A stretch of 31,783 nt of DNA from the IMG/VR virus record IMGVR_UViG_3300020118_000081, positions 1-31,783 of that record; one strand, 5' to 3'. The DNA comes from a virus. The notes below the pieces were generated by a model. That model had not been told where the DNA came from, ran no database searches, and saw only the letters and a program-made list of their open reading frames with translations. Shown piece by piece: positions 15,384-22,109 of this stretch. Position numbers and translations under genes: made by a program. Positions within the stretch are counted from its first letter, which is position 1, and each line of letters begins with the position of its first letter.

Positions 15384-16703
15384 TTATACCGGGCTGATGA
15401 TGTAATCCGCCGGCTGCCGGAGCAACTGGCCGCTGTTCGGATCCAGATGCCGCGTCTCGACGCGCGGCGCCACCAGACCAGCCCAGGCAAAGGCTAGCGA
15501 CATTACCGTGTCGTCGTGCTGCCCTGCCGGCGCGGCATAGCGCATCATGCCCGAGGCCAGCGGGGTGGCCTCAAAGGCTTGCAACTCGCCGATCAGCACC
15601 GGGTCGTCCAGGATATGGATGGTCTGCCGCTCGAAGGCTAGGGCCAACTGGTCGATGATGGCGGATTTCGAGGCGTTGGTGGTCTGGAACCCTACCACCG
15701 GCAGCCCGTCGCGCTGCAATTGCTCTACGACTGGGCCACCCATAGAATTGACTTCGGCCATGATCCATGCCCGTTTGCCGTAGCGCTCCCACATGGCCCG
15801 GAGTCTCTGGCGTTGCAGTACGTACTCGATGCCGCGGAAGCGGTCGATCTCCAGCACTTCGCCGGCTTGGGATAGGGCGGTAAAGACCGTGTAGTCGTTG
15901 GTGCGGCCCCAGTCTACTCCGATCATGGCGCACTGCGCGGTAGGCTTGGCCGGATCGCGTACCGCGTCGGTGATTCTGCGGAATACGCTGCCGGCCCAGG
16001 TGACGAACTGGGCAAGGTATTCCTGGGCGAAGGCCAGATCGCTCATGTCCTCTTTGGCGGTCTCGATCTCGCCCGGTGGTAAATGCGGATTGAGCGAACT
16101 AGGCATCTGCCACGTCGCCCAATCCGGCTTGAGCGGATCCATGCCGTAGCCGTGCAACGTGTAGAAGGCGTTGGCTGTGCCGCGCGGCGTGGATAAGAAC
16201 CAGGCGCCCCCGGAGTAGTCGGTCAACATTGGACGTAAGGTGCGCTGCCATGCCTCCTCGAGCTCGCCGGTCTTGGCTGCCTCGTCAATCACCAGCAGGT
16301 GATAGGCCCGGCCGCGGCCGGAGTCCGGATTGTCCAGCGACCAGCCATCGAGCGAGCCGCCGCCATAGACCTCGAGCCGGTGCTCGCTGTCGTTGCGTCT
16401 TGCCGTAATGGGCTTCAAGGTCTGGGCCAGCGACCGCCATGCCTCGGATAAGTCCTTGTAAATGGGCGAGTACCACGCCACTTTGCGGCCTGCCAGAATG
16501 CCCTCCACGATGCGATCCAGGGCAATGGTGGTCTTGCCCCAGCGGCGGCCGCAGCAGAGCACGTTAAAACGTTTGGCCTCGTGCAGGACCTGGACTTGGC
16601 CGGGGTGCGGGCGGGGCAGCTTGAGACGGACGGTGGTCATCGGCTGCGCCCTCGCTGCGACTGCCGCGCCGGCCAGCGATTGCAGGAATACGCGCCTGTC
16701 CAT
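15384..16703 (-). CDS. Terminase large subunit
   Basis: 439 residues from ATG at 16703. Motor: CGRRWGKTT (51-59, Walker A) and LLVIDEA (136-142, Walker B). Nuclease: IGVDWGRTND (first Asp near 264) and a HDD near residue 400. It packages DNA into heads with the small subunit just upstream. The first 20 residues, MDRRVFLQSLAGAAVAARAQ, look like a complete Tat signal peptide, odd for a cytoplasmic motor. A start at ATG 16640 (MTTVRLKLP), with GAGGG 8 bp before it, would remove it and may be the real one. Stop codon TAA precedes repeat copy 7. Confidence 0.85.
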   Translation of the reverse strand: MDRRVFLQSLAGAAVAARAQPMTTVRLKLPRPHPGQVQVLHEAKRFNVLCCGRRWGKTTIALDRIVEGILAGRKVAWYSPIYKDLSEAWRSLAQTLKPITARRNDSEHRLEVYGGGSLDGWSLDNPDSGRGRAYHLLVIDEAAKTGELEEAWQRTLRPMLTDYSGGAWFLSTPRGTANAFYTLHGYGMDPLKPDWATWQMPSSLNPHLPPGEIETAKEDMSDLAFAQEYLAQFVTWAGSVFRRITDAVRDPAKPTAQCAMIGVDWGRTNDYTVFTALSQAGEVLEIDRFRGIEYVLQRQRLRAMWERYGKRAWIMAEVNSMGGPVVEQLQRDGLPVVGFQTTNASKSAIIDQLALAFERQTIHILDDPVLIGELQAFEATPLASGMMRYAAPAGQHDDTVMSLAFAWAGLVAPRVETRHLDPNSGQLLRQPADYIISPV

Positions 16704-16710
16704 GTGGTGG

Positions 16711-17061
16711 TCACTTCCCTTCGTACTCGACGATGACCTTGAGCGGCCCGGCCAAGCCAATCTGCCCTTCATGCTCCAGGACTTGCGTCTCGCGCCAGTG
16801 CTCGCGGGTCTTCAACCAGAAGCACGCCGCCGCCACCGCTCCCCGGCCGCCGCCCTTCATGGCCTTTACCAGCGTGGATATGGCTTGGGCGGTGACCTGC
16901 CGCTGGCCGGTGGTAAGCTCGCGCTTATAGGCTTTGTAGAGCGTGGGCTCGGAGCACTTTACGCAAGCCGCGATGAAATCGTGGGTGATCCCCCCGGCTG
17001 CCAGGAGCAGGACCAATTCGCGGTCTTCGGGGCGGGGTTCGTGCTTCTTGCCTTGCGCCAT
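16711..17061 (-). CDS. Terminase small subunit
   Basis: 116 residues. A helix-turn-helix (DRELVLLLAAGGITHDFIAA then SEPTLYKAYKREL) is followed by an alpha-helical oligomerisation region (KAMKGGGRGAVAAACFWLKT, EHWRETQ). Length, order and spacing (8 bp before the large subunit) fit a DNA-recognising terminase small subunit, which binds the packaging site. It is expressed with the large subunit. Confidence 0.8.
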   Translation of the reverse strand: MAQGKKHEPRPEDRELVLLLAAGGITHDFIAACVKCSEPTLYKAYKRELTTGQRQVTAQAISTLVKAMKGGGRGAVAAACFWLKTREHWRETQVLEHEGQIGLAGPLKVIVEYEGK

Positions 17062-17067
17062 TGCTTT

Positions 17068-18096
17068 TTAAGGAGTTAAAAGTCGCTCGCGGACGTGCTG
17101 CGCGATGGCCCGCATGAACAGCGGCGGCACGCTGTTGCCGATCTGGCTCCATTGCTCTCGAAAGCTTCCGGCAAATAGAAATGAATCAGGAAAGCTGGCA
17201 AGCCGTTTCAATTCGGGAATCGAAAGCCGCCGCAGTTCGGAAGGATGAATCATTCCCGGAGTGGTGTTGCCGCAGTCCTTGACGATTGTCGGCGCCGGTC
17301 TGGACACATTCGTTCGCAGCAGTCCAAAGTGTTTCTTCTGCTCCTTCCCGGTCAGCACTCGGTGCATCTGCCACGATTCCCGCAACTGCGTCGGCGCAAG
17401 ATCCGACTCCGATTGGCTGATGGCTTCGATTGCCTGGAAAAAGGCCGGAGGAGTATTCTGCGCCGCTGGATGGAATCCGGCAGAAGGATGGCGGCTTCCG
17501 ACGAACACCATGCGAGCTCGGTCCTGCGGCACGTTGAAGTACATGGCATTCATCAGCCGCGCGGAAACCTGGTAGCCGCAGCCCTTCAACTCGCGCAGGA
17601 TCTCGGCAAACACCAGCTTCATCTTGCCCTTCACCATGCCGGAGACGTTCTCCATGATGAAAGCCTTGGGCTGAAGCCCCTGCAACAGCCGCACGTACTC
17701 GCGAAACAGTTGATTGCGCGAGTCGTTCAGGTTCCGCTTGCCCGCCGTGCTGAAGCCCTGGCAGGGCGGCGAGCCGTCCAGCACGTCCAGTTCGCCCGGT
17801 TTGAGGCCGGTCCTCGCCAGCACGTCCGCTACACTCAATTGCGCGATATCCCATTTATATACAGGCACTTCAGGGAAGTTCAACTGAAACGTGGCCGCCG
17901 CGTTTTCGTCCCATTCGACAGCCAGCAGTTCACGGTATCCGGCCATCGAATAGCCCAGTGAAGAGCCGCCGCACCCGGCAAACAGGCTGATGACCGTCGG
18001 AGCATCCGGCGTCCGCGGCCGCAAGTGATCCTGCCATGCGGCACTGAGCAGTTGCGGGTACGTCAGGCGGGCCACTTGTGATTGCACTGCGGACAT
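17068..18096 (-). CDS. DNA (cytosine-5) methyltransferase, full length
   Basis: 342 residues. All main motifs are present: ISLFAGCGGSSLGY (36-49, I), DGSPPCQGFS (107-116, IV, catalytic Cys), FIMENVSG (VI), QDRARMVFVG (VIII), RPAPTI and QIGNSVPP (IX and X). A target-recognition region sits between VIII and IX. It methylates cytosine C5 in a specific DNA site that cannot be read from sequence. No paired restriction enzyme is seen, so it is likely a solitary phage protective or regulatory enzyme. It overlaps the ParB-like gene by 34 bp. Confidence 0.88.
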   Translation of the reverse strand: MSAVQSQVARLTYPQLLSAAWQDHLRPRTPDAPTVISLFAGCGGSSLGYSMAGYRELLAVEWDENAAATFQLNFPEVPVYKWDIAQLSVADVLARTGLKPGELDVLDGSPPCQGFSTAGKRNLNDSRNQLFREYVRLLQGLQPKAFIMENVSGMVKGKMKLVFAEILRELKGCGYQVSARLMNAMYFNVPQDRARMVFVGSRHPSAGFHPAAQNTPPAFFQAIEAISQSESDLAPTQLRESWQMHRVLTGKEQKKHFGLLRTNVSRPAPTIVKDCGNTTPGMIHPSELRRLSIPELKRLASFPDSFLFAGSFREQWSQIGNSVPPLFMRAIAQHVRERLLTP

Positions 18097-18572
18097 TGCA
18101 GGTACTTGACCTCGCCTTCTACCGATTCGTCGTATTCCCGAAACACCACGTCTGCCAGGTTGCCGTATTCTTTGGATTCAAACCCGGTGAATGACAGGTC
18201 CAGATCCAGCCCTTTGAGTTCCAGCAGTTCCCCGCCGAGCAGCTCCATCTCCCAGCCGGTGTACTCGTGGGATTTGTTGTCCATGAGCCGGTAGGCACGC
18301 ACCTGGGCTGCGGAGAGGTTCTCCGCTACCGTGACCGGGCCGTGCGTAAACCCCAATTGCTTCGCCGCCAGCCAGCGGGTGTGGCCTACGATGATCACCC
18401 CGGCAGTATCCACCACGATGGGCTGCTGCCAGCCGAACTCCGATAAAGATTTGGCGACAACGTCAATAGCCTGCTGGGTGATCTTGCGGGCATTCTTCGG
18501 GTAGGGCTGGATGGAGTCGAGCGGGCGGTCTAATACCTTCAAACGACTAAGGGTAATCCGATAGAGGGGCAA
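18063..18572 (-). CDS. ParB/sulfiredoxin-fold protein with zinc ribbon
   Basis: 169 residues from TTG at 18572 (an internal TTG at residue 11 is also possible). SIQPYPKNARKITQQAIDV, SLSEFGWQQPIVVD and VIIVGHTRWLAAKQLG are the ParB-like nuclease/CTPase-domain motifs. No helix-turn-helix follows, so it is not a full partition ParB. The C-terminus ends with CPQCNHKW, a zinc knuckle. Phage ParB-like proteins often lie beside DNA methyltransferases, as here. They may bind or nick DNA or modulate methylation. Confidence 0.75.
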   Translation of the reverse strand: MPLYRITLSRLKVLDRPLDSIQPYPKNARKITQQAIDVVAKSLSEFGWQQPIVVDTAGVIIVGHTRWLAAKQLGFTHGPVTVAENLSAAQVRAYRLMDNKSHEYTGWEMELLGGELLELKGLDLDLSFTGFESKEYGNLADVVFREYDESVEGEVKYLQCPQCNHKWPA

Positions 18573-18581
18573 AACACAAGG

Positions 18582-18633
18582 CTTAGCCTCTCACCCGCAG
18601 GGCTTGCACAGGGCGTCGTGCGTCACCGGAGCG
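18582..18633 (+). repeat. 52-bp dispersed element, copy 8
   Basis: Starts CTTAGCCTCTCACCCG and ends GCGTCACCGGAGCG. It lies in the divergent region between the ParB-like gene and the ribbon-helix-helix gene. GCAC and GTGC in the middle could pair. Confidence 0.88.
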
Positions 18634-18736
18634 GGGGCTTCTCCTCGAGCGTCTTGCGGGCCAACGCTGGTTCCCTTTTCTCCTGCCATTTGACACCGCT
18701 TTTCCCCGTTAGTGGCACGAAACCGCAAAATAGCTA

Positions 18737-18765
18737 TTGCGCTAGTTAGCTACTTAGTGTACTCT
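18737..18765 (+). promoter_or_regulatory. Candidate promoter for ribbon-helix-helix gene
   Basis: TTGCGC, 17 bp spacer and TACTCT (18760-18765) lie 6 bp before the ATG. Both hexamers are weak, but the -35 shares the 13 bp GCTATTGCGCTAG (18733-18745) with the 15003-15032 promoter in inverted orientation. Confidence 0.35.
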
Positions 18766-18772
18766 ACGTACA
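18758..18772. promoter_or_regulatory. Candidate operator of the ribbon-helix-helix protein
   Basis: TGTAC, five bases, then GTACA: a perfect inverted repeat overlapping the -10 box and start codon. Such sites suit dimeric ribbon-helix-helix repressors and would give self-regulation. Confidence 0.35.
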
Positions 18773-18954
18773 TGAGTTCACGCGTACACAAGCCTAGCAC
18801 ACAACAGAAAGAGCCGCGGGTGCCGCTGAAGGTGGTCATCCCGCACTCGCTCGATGCAGCGATAGAGAAAGCCATCGCAGGCACGGGAGCAACCAAACGT
18901 GGCTGGGTCGAGCAGGCTATCGCAGATCGTCTGCGCAAGCAGCCGGCCGCGTGA
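18772..18954 (+). CDS. Ribbon-helix-helix (Arc-type) regulator
   Basis: 60 residues from ATG at 18772 (an upstream frame from 18712 is possible but lacks a family N-terminus). VPLKVVIPHSLDAAIEKAIA is the strand and helix of an Arc/CopG fold, followed by TKRGWVEQAIADRLRKQ. It probably binds DNA as a dimer and controls the nearby divergent promoters. The palindrome at its own start is a candidate site. It is the first plus-strand gene of the early region. Confidence 0.7.
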   Translation: MSSRVHKPSTQQKEPRVPLKVVIPHSLDAAIEKAIAGTGATKRGWVEQAIADRLRKQPAA

Positions 18955-18963
18955 ACTCACGAG

Positions 18964-19011
18964 GTTAAGGCTCAAGGGCGCGTCCTGCTGAGCCTGTCAG
19001 CAAGCCTTAAC
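18964..19011 (+). other. Gene-leading sequence with mutually exclusive hairpins
   Basis: GTTAAGGCT (18964-18972) can pair with AGCCTTAAC (19003-19011). GGCTCA (18969-18974) can pair instead with TGAGCC (18989-18994), and GCTGA (18987-18991) with TCAGC (18997-19001). The stems share bases, so only some can form at once. Confidence 0.45.
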
Positions 19012-19070
19012 TTCTGGTGGCCCCGCAGAAGGCGCGGATACGGGGCGACTCGCTACTTAAGGAGGCGATC

Positions 19071-19706
19071 GTGAAATACTACATCGAACAACTTTCAAAG
19101 CACCTGAGCAAGCTGCAAACCGCGCTGGCCGCCACGCTGGCCGAAGTGGATTCGCCCGAGTTTGAGGCGCGCTGCAAGGAGCGCTACGGCGCAGACAACT
19201 ACGGCACCGTCCTGTCCGTCAAGCTGGGATGGGTCCACTCCGCAGCCGGGCAGGTCGCCCGCGACACCATGGCCCCCTGGTACATCGAGCAGATCCTGCC
19301 CGAAGTCGCGTATGCCGAGCGCATCGGGAAGGTCTGCGAAGAGTTGGGCATCGACGAGAGCCACCTCACTGCGCTGGAGTTGCTGACGACCAATGAGCGC
19401 TACCGCCACGAATGCGCCGGGCTGCACGAAGAGATCGCCAAGGCGGTCGAAGAAGTCGTCTCCGACGACCGGGAGCGCGAGCAGGACGAAGCCATCGTGG
19501 CATTGACCGCGGCGGGGTTCACGTACGACGAAGACCACGACATTTACTGCGGAGCAGCCGGCAGCGTGGATATCCAGTGGAACCGCAAGTCGGCATTGTA
19601 CGCCTGGAAGCTGTCCCGCCCCACCGGAGAACTGCTGGGCGGCGAGAGCGGCACGTTTCATGAGTTGCTGGCGGCGGTCGGTGCGAAACAGGAGGTGGCC
19701 CAGTGA
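19071..19706 (+). CDS. Hypothetical early protein
   Basis: 211 residues from GTG at 19071, chosen for the strong AAGGAGG 5-6 bp before it. The in-frame start at 19017 has none. N-terminal helix MKYYIEQLSKHLSKLQTAL, then an acidic helical middle (ECAGLHEEIAKAVEEVVSDD), and a beta-rich C-terminus (AAGSVDIQWNRKSALYAWKL). I do not recognise a family. It starts an operon leading to the pilin-like peptide and ERF recombinase, and may be an early-stage host-takeover or recombination factor. Confidence 0.6.
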   Translation: MKYYIEQLSKHLSKLQTALAATLAEVDSPEFEARCKERYGADNYGTVLSVKLGWVHSAAGQVARDTMAPWYIEQILPEVAYAERIGKVCEELGIDESHLTALELLTTNERYRHECAGLHEEIAKAVEEVVSDDREREQDEAIVALTAAGFTYDEDHDIYCGAAGSVDIQWNRKSALYAWKLSRPTGELLGGESGTFHELLAAVGAKQEVAQ

Positions 19707-19870
19707 TCCGCACGTTTGTCCACAGCGAACAAGGTCAGGAGTTGGCCGAGTACACCGTGCTGGTGGCGCTGCTCGCCATCATGGTGCTGGCGCTGGCCTC
19801 CCTGATGGGCACCGGCACCCCGGCATTGGATCGCTTCTGCCGCGTCGTCGGCCCGGCCTGGAGCAACTAG
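19703..19870 (+). CDS. Flp/Fap-type pilin-like peptide
   Basis: 55 residues from GTG at 19703, with GGAGG 7 bp before it and a GTGA overlap with the previous stop. The start MIRTFVHSEQGQELAEYTV fits the Flp class: Gly11 would be the cleavage site, with Gln at +1, Glu16 at +5 and Tyr17 at +6, then a hydrophobic stretch (18-35). Flp pilins are processed by a prepilin peptidase and built into Tad pili. No Tad machinery is seen here, so it may interfere with the host pilus or be an unrelated small membrane peptide. It was too short to stand out as an ordinary gene. Confidence 0.7.
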   Translation: MIRTFVHSEQGQELAEYTVLVALLAIMVLALASLMGTGTPALDRFCRVVGPAWSN

Positions 19871-19872
19871 CC

Positions 19873-20082
19873 ATGACCACAACCCATACCGACCCCGAGA
19901 AGCACAACTGCCTGGAACACCTCAGCCTCAAGCGCTACGAATGGGTTGAGACTCACGGCTTGGACTGCGGCCCGTACGAGCATTGCGCGGAGGAATGGTG
20001 GCACTGCGACGTGTGCGGCGAAGAGTTCACCGAAGCCGACTGCAAGCAGATGCAGATGGAGGCGATCAATGAACCGAAGTGA
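19873..20082 (+). CDS. Small Cys/His-rich protein
   Basis: 69 residues from ATG at 19873, two bases after the pilin-like stop. CLEHLSLKRYEWVETHGL, then CGPYEHC, WWHCDVCGEEF and TEADCKQ give several Cys/His pairs, a likely zinc site. It overlaps the ERF gene start by 14 bp. Function unknown. Confidence 0.5.
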   Translation: MTTTHTDPEKHNCLEHLSLKRYEWVETHGLDCGPYEHCAEEWWHCDVCGEEFTEADCKQMQMEAINEPK

Positions 20083-20764
20083 AAGCATCGATCAATTGGC
20101 CACGGCCCTGGCACTGGCGCAGGGCAAGATCCGCAGCGCCATCAAAGACACCGCCAACCCGTACTTCAAATCGCGTTACGCGGACCTGGCCTCGATCTGG
20201 GATGCCGTCCGCGAGCCGCTATCCAGCAATGGGCTGGCGGTGCTGCAGCTGCCCTGCGCCGATGGGCCGCGCGTCTCGGTGACCACGTTGTTGACGCACT
20301 CCTCCGGCCAGTGGATCTCCTCCGAGTTGACCATGACCGCCAAAGAGGATGCCCCGCAAGCTATCGGCAGCGCGATCACGTATGCCCGCCGCTACGGCCT
20401 GCAATCGATAGCCGGGGTGGCGCCGGACGACGACGACGGCGAATCGGCGCAGGGCCGCGCCGGCCAGTGGCAACAACAGAAGGCTGCTGCCGCCCAGGTG
20501 GCGGAGCGCAAGATCAAGGATCTCAGCCAGCCGCGCGTCGAGCCGGACCAGCCGCCGCAGCACGCCGCCGGCAGCATCAAGCAGCGCCTGGAAGCGTTCA
20601 AAAAAATGAAAGAGGCTCTCGGCGACGAGCCGTACTACCAGATCCTCGGCAGCAATGGATACTGCCACGCCAATGAAATCGAGTCCATCGCCAGGGCGCG
20701 GGAGATTTACAGCGAGATGCAGCAGCAGTATGACGACCAGGTCAAAAGCAGGAGTGTCGCATGA
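20069..20764 (+). CDS. ERF-family single-strand annealing recombinase
   Basis: 231 residues from ATG at 20069, with GGAGG close upstream. MNRSESIDQLATALALAQGK, NPYFKSRYADLASIWDAVR, LLTHSSGQWISSEL and AIGSAITYARRYGLQSIAG are classic ERF/RecT-superfamily motifs. ERF anneals complementary single strands in phage recombination and genome circularisation. The C-terminal half is a variable Ala/Gln-rich linker ending in a charged part. It overlaps the Gp157-like gene by 4 bp, its usual partner. Confidence 0.85.
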   Translation: MNRSESIDQLATALALAQGKIRSAIKDTANPYFKSRYADLASIWDAVREPLSSNGLAVLQLPCADGPRVSVTTLLTHSSGQWISSELTMTAKEDAPQAIGSAITYARRYGLQSIAGVAPDDDDGESAQGRAGQWQQQKAAAAQVAERKIKDLSQPRVEPDQPPQHAAGSIKQRLEAFKKMKEALGDEPYYQILGSNGYCHANEIESIARAREIYSEMQQQYDDQVKSRSVA

Positions 20765-21369
20765 TGATTACCGAACTAGAGAAACCGCGTTTCAGTTTGT
20801 TGGAAATCGAGTCCGCGTTGACGGAACTCGTTTGCGCCCGGGCCGAGGCGGAAGCGGTAGCCGACCCGCAGGAGAAGGAGCAGGCCCTCGCTGCCTGCGA
20901 TGAGGCGTTGTCCCAATACGTCAGCCGCGAGCTTGCCAAAGCCGACAACATCATCGACTTCTGCCGCCACCTAAAGCGAGCCACCGAAGCCGCGAAAGAG
21001 GACAGGGATTACTACGCGCGCCGGGCTTCGTTTCTGGAGCGTACCCGAGCCCGCGTCCTCGAATGCTGCCAGTACGCGATGGAGTATGTCGGAAAGAAGC
21101 GCATCGAGGGCCGCCACGGCTATCTGTCGCTGCGCGCGAACGGAGGGCTGGCGGCGCTGACGGTAGACGAGTCGCTGCTGCCCGACGAGTTTCGCGTGGT
21201 GACGCTCAAGGTGCCGCTCGATACCTGGAAGAAGTGGGGCATGCTGGACGAGGCCGAGGTGATCGGCACGCAGCCCAATCAACGCAAGATCCGCCATGTG
21301 CTGGAGAGCGGCGGCGGCGTGCCGGGGGCTTATCTCGAAGAGCGCGGGCAACACGTGGAGATACGCTGA
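20761..21369 (+). CDS. Gp157-like protein, ERF partner
   Basis: 202 residues. The N-terminal coiled-coil (ALTELVCARAEAEAV, KADNIIDFCRHLKRATEAA) and the middle (SFLERTRARVLECCQYAMEY, then GRHGYLSLRANGG) match the Siphovirus Gp157 family, which sits beside single-strand annealing proteins in many phages. It probably aids recombination. ATGA overlaps link it with ERF and with the next small gene. Confidence 0.8.
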   Translation: MMITELEKPRFSLLEIESALTELVCARAEAEAVADPQEKEQALAACDEALSQYVSRELAKADNIIDFCRHLKRATEAAKEDRDYYARRASFLERTRARVLECCQYAMEYVGKKRIEGRHGYLSLRANGGLAALTVDESLLPDEFRVVTLKVPLDTWKKWGMLDEAEVIGTQPNQRKIRHVLESGGGVPGAYLEERGQHVEIR

Positions 21370-21545
21370 TGGCGCGGCCACGCAGAGGCACCGAAGAGAC
21401 GTTTTACGACACCTTCGCCGACTGGGAGCCGGAGGATCAGGCCGCCGCATTGAAGGTGCTCGAAGCCCTGCACCGCCAGAAGGTGCGGGAGTCGAGACGC
21501 CGCGGGGGTGAGCCGCTGGAACTGACGCCGGAAGAGGCTGCATGA
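21369..21545 (+). CDS. Small hypothetical protein
   Basis: 58 residues from ATG at 21369, overlapping the Gp157-like stop. MARPRRGTEETFYDTFADWE then KVLEALHRQKVRESRRRGG: a basic helix with an acidic N-terminal part. Its end (TPEEAA, then stop and CATGAACACAA) resembles that of the 14641 gene (EETQAA), including the flank beside the repeat. Confidence 0.5.
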   Translation: MARPRRGTEETFYDTFADWEPEDQAAALKVLEALHRQKVRESRRRGGEPLELTPEEAA

Positions 21546-21553
21546 ACACAATG

Positions 21554-21606
21554 CGTAGCCCCTCACCCGCAGAGCGCTCCGTCAGGAGTTCGGCGTCACC
21601 GGAGCG
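21554..21606 (+). repeat. 53-bp dispersed element, copy 9
   Basis: Starts CGTAGCCCCTCACCCG and ends GGCGTCACCGGAGCG. It lies 8 bases after the preceding stop and faces copy 10 across three genes. The middle CTCCGTCAGGAG can form a small hairpin. Confidence 0.92.
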
Positions 21607-21646
21607 GAAGGAGACCGGCGCGCGGCTATGAAGCGGCCCCTGCATT

Positions 21647-21829
21647 TCAGCACTTGTGGCCACGCTGTTTGGCGCGATCTACCGTCATCGCACCGCAACG
21701 GCAGTGAGGCTTCCTGCGGGGGCGTCCCGGCCCAGCGGTTGTGGTTGTCCGCAGCGAGGCACACAGTTGGCCCCACAGAGAGCGGACCTGATCGGGGGTT
21801 AGCGGTTTATCGCAGTGCGGGCAATTCAT
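21647..21829 (-). CDS. Small zinc-ribbon protein (reverse gene)
   Basis: 60 residues from ATG at 21829, overlapping the previous stop as ATGA. MNCPHCDKPLTPDQVRSLW has a CxxC knuckle and HCRCGAMTVDRA the second pair, so a two-CxxC zinc ribbon, with a basic linker (GRPRRKP). It runs opposite to the neighbouring plus-strand genes, within the repeat 9-10 cassette. Function unknown. Confidence 0.6.
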   Translation of the reverse strand: MNCPHCDKPLTPDQVRSLWGQLCASLRTTTTAGPGRPRRKPHCRCGAMTVDRAKQRGHKC

Positions 21830-22074
21830 CGCCCGCAAGCATCCTTCAGCGGTTTTCCCGTCAGCAGTTCAGCGAGCCGATGAATCTCGGCAGAGGCGTC
21901 CTGCCATGCCTGCGAGGTCGGAGGGTTCCGCATCTGGATTTCCTGCTGCGCTTCAATGCAACGGATAATCTGAGCCTCTACCCACTGCTTGCCCCGCGCT
22001 GCGACTGCGGCGAAACGCTCTTCGGATATGCCGGTTTTCCGGCAGTAGGTTTTCTGGCTGCGGTTAAGTTTCAT
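21826..22074 (-). CDS. Small hypothetical protein with strong promoter
   Basis: 82 residues from ATG at 22074. MKLNRSQKTYCRKTGISEERF, then KQWVEAQIIRCIEAQQEIQ looks like a basic N-terminal helix and further helices, possibly DNA-binding. It is served by the best promoter in the window (22081-22109), whose expected start falls at the ATG. It is followed by the zinc-ribbon gene. Confidence 0.6.
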   Translation of the reverse strand: MKLNRSQKTYCRKTGISEERFAAVAARGKQWVEAQIIRCIEAQQEIQMRNPPTSQAWQDASAEIHRLAELLTGKPLKDACGR

Positions 22075-22080
22075 AGCCTG

Positions 22081-22109
22081 ACTATAAACTACATGGTGTT
22101 TAATGTCAA
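22081..22109 (-). promoter_or_regulatory. Strong sigma70-type promoter
   Basis: On the minus strand: TTGACA (22109-22104, perfect), 17 bp, TATAGT (22086-22081, 5 of 6). Six bases separate the -10 from the ATG at 22074, so the mRNA would be leaderless. Confidence 0.7.

Noticed and set aside
17245-17961. 238-residue plus-strand frame across the methyltransferase
   Set aside because: The opposite strand holds all cytosine methyltransferase motifs. This frame has none.
18063-18572. Plasmid-type ParB partition protein
   Set aside because: Only the N-terminal ParB-like domain is present, with no helix-turn-helix and no ParA neighbour in the window.
18690-18695. Perfect TTGACA as -35 of the early promoter
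   Set aside because: No acceptable -10 lies 16-18 bp downstream (TGGCAC or GGCACG). It may be chance.
19095-19661. 188-residue minus-strand frame over the 19071 gene
   Set aside because: It is Leu/Gly/Gln-rich shadow sequence, while the plus-strand gene has a strong ribosome site and coupled neighbours.
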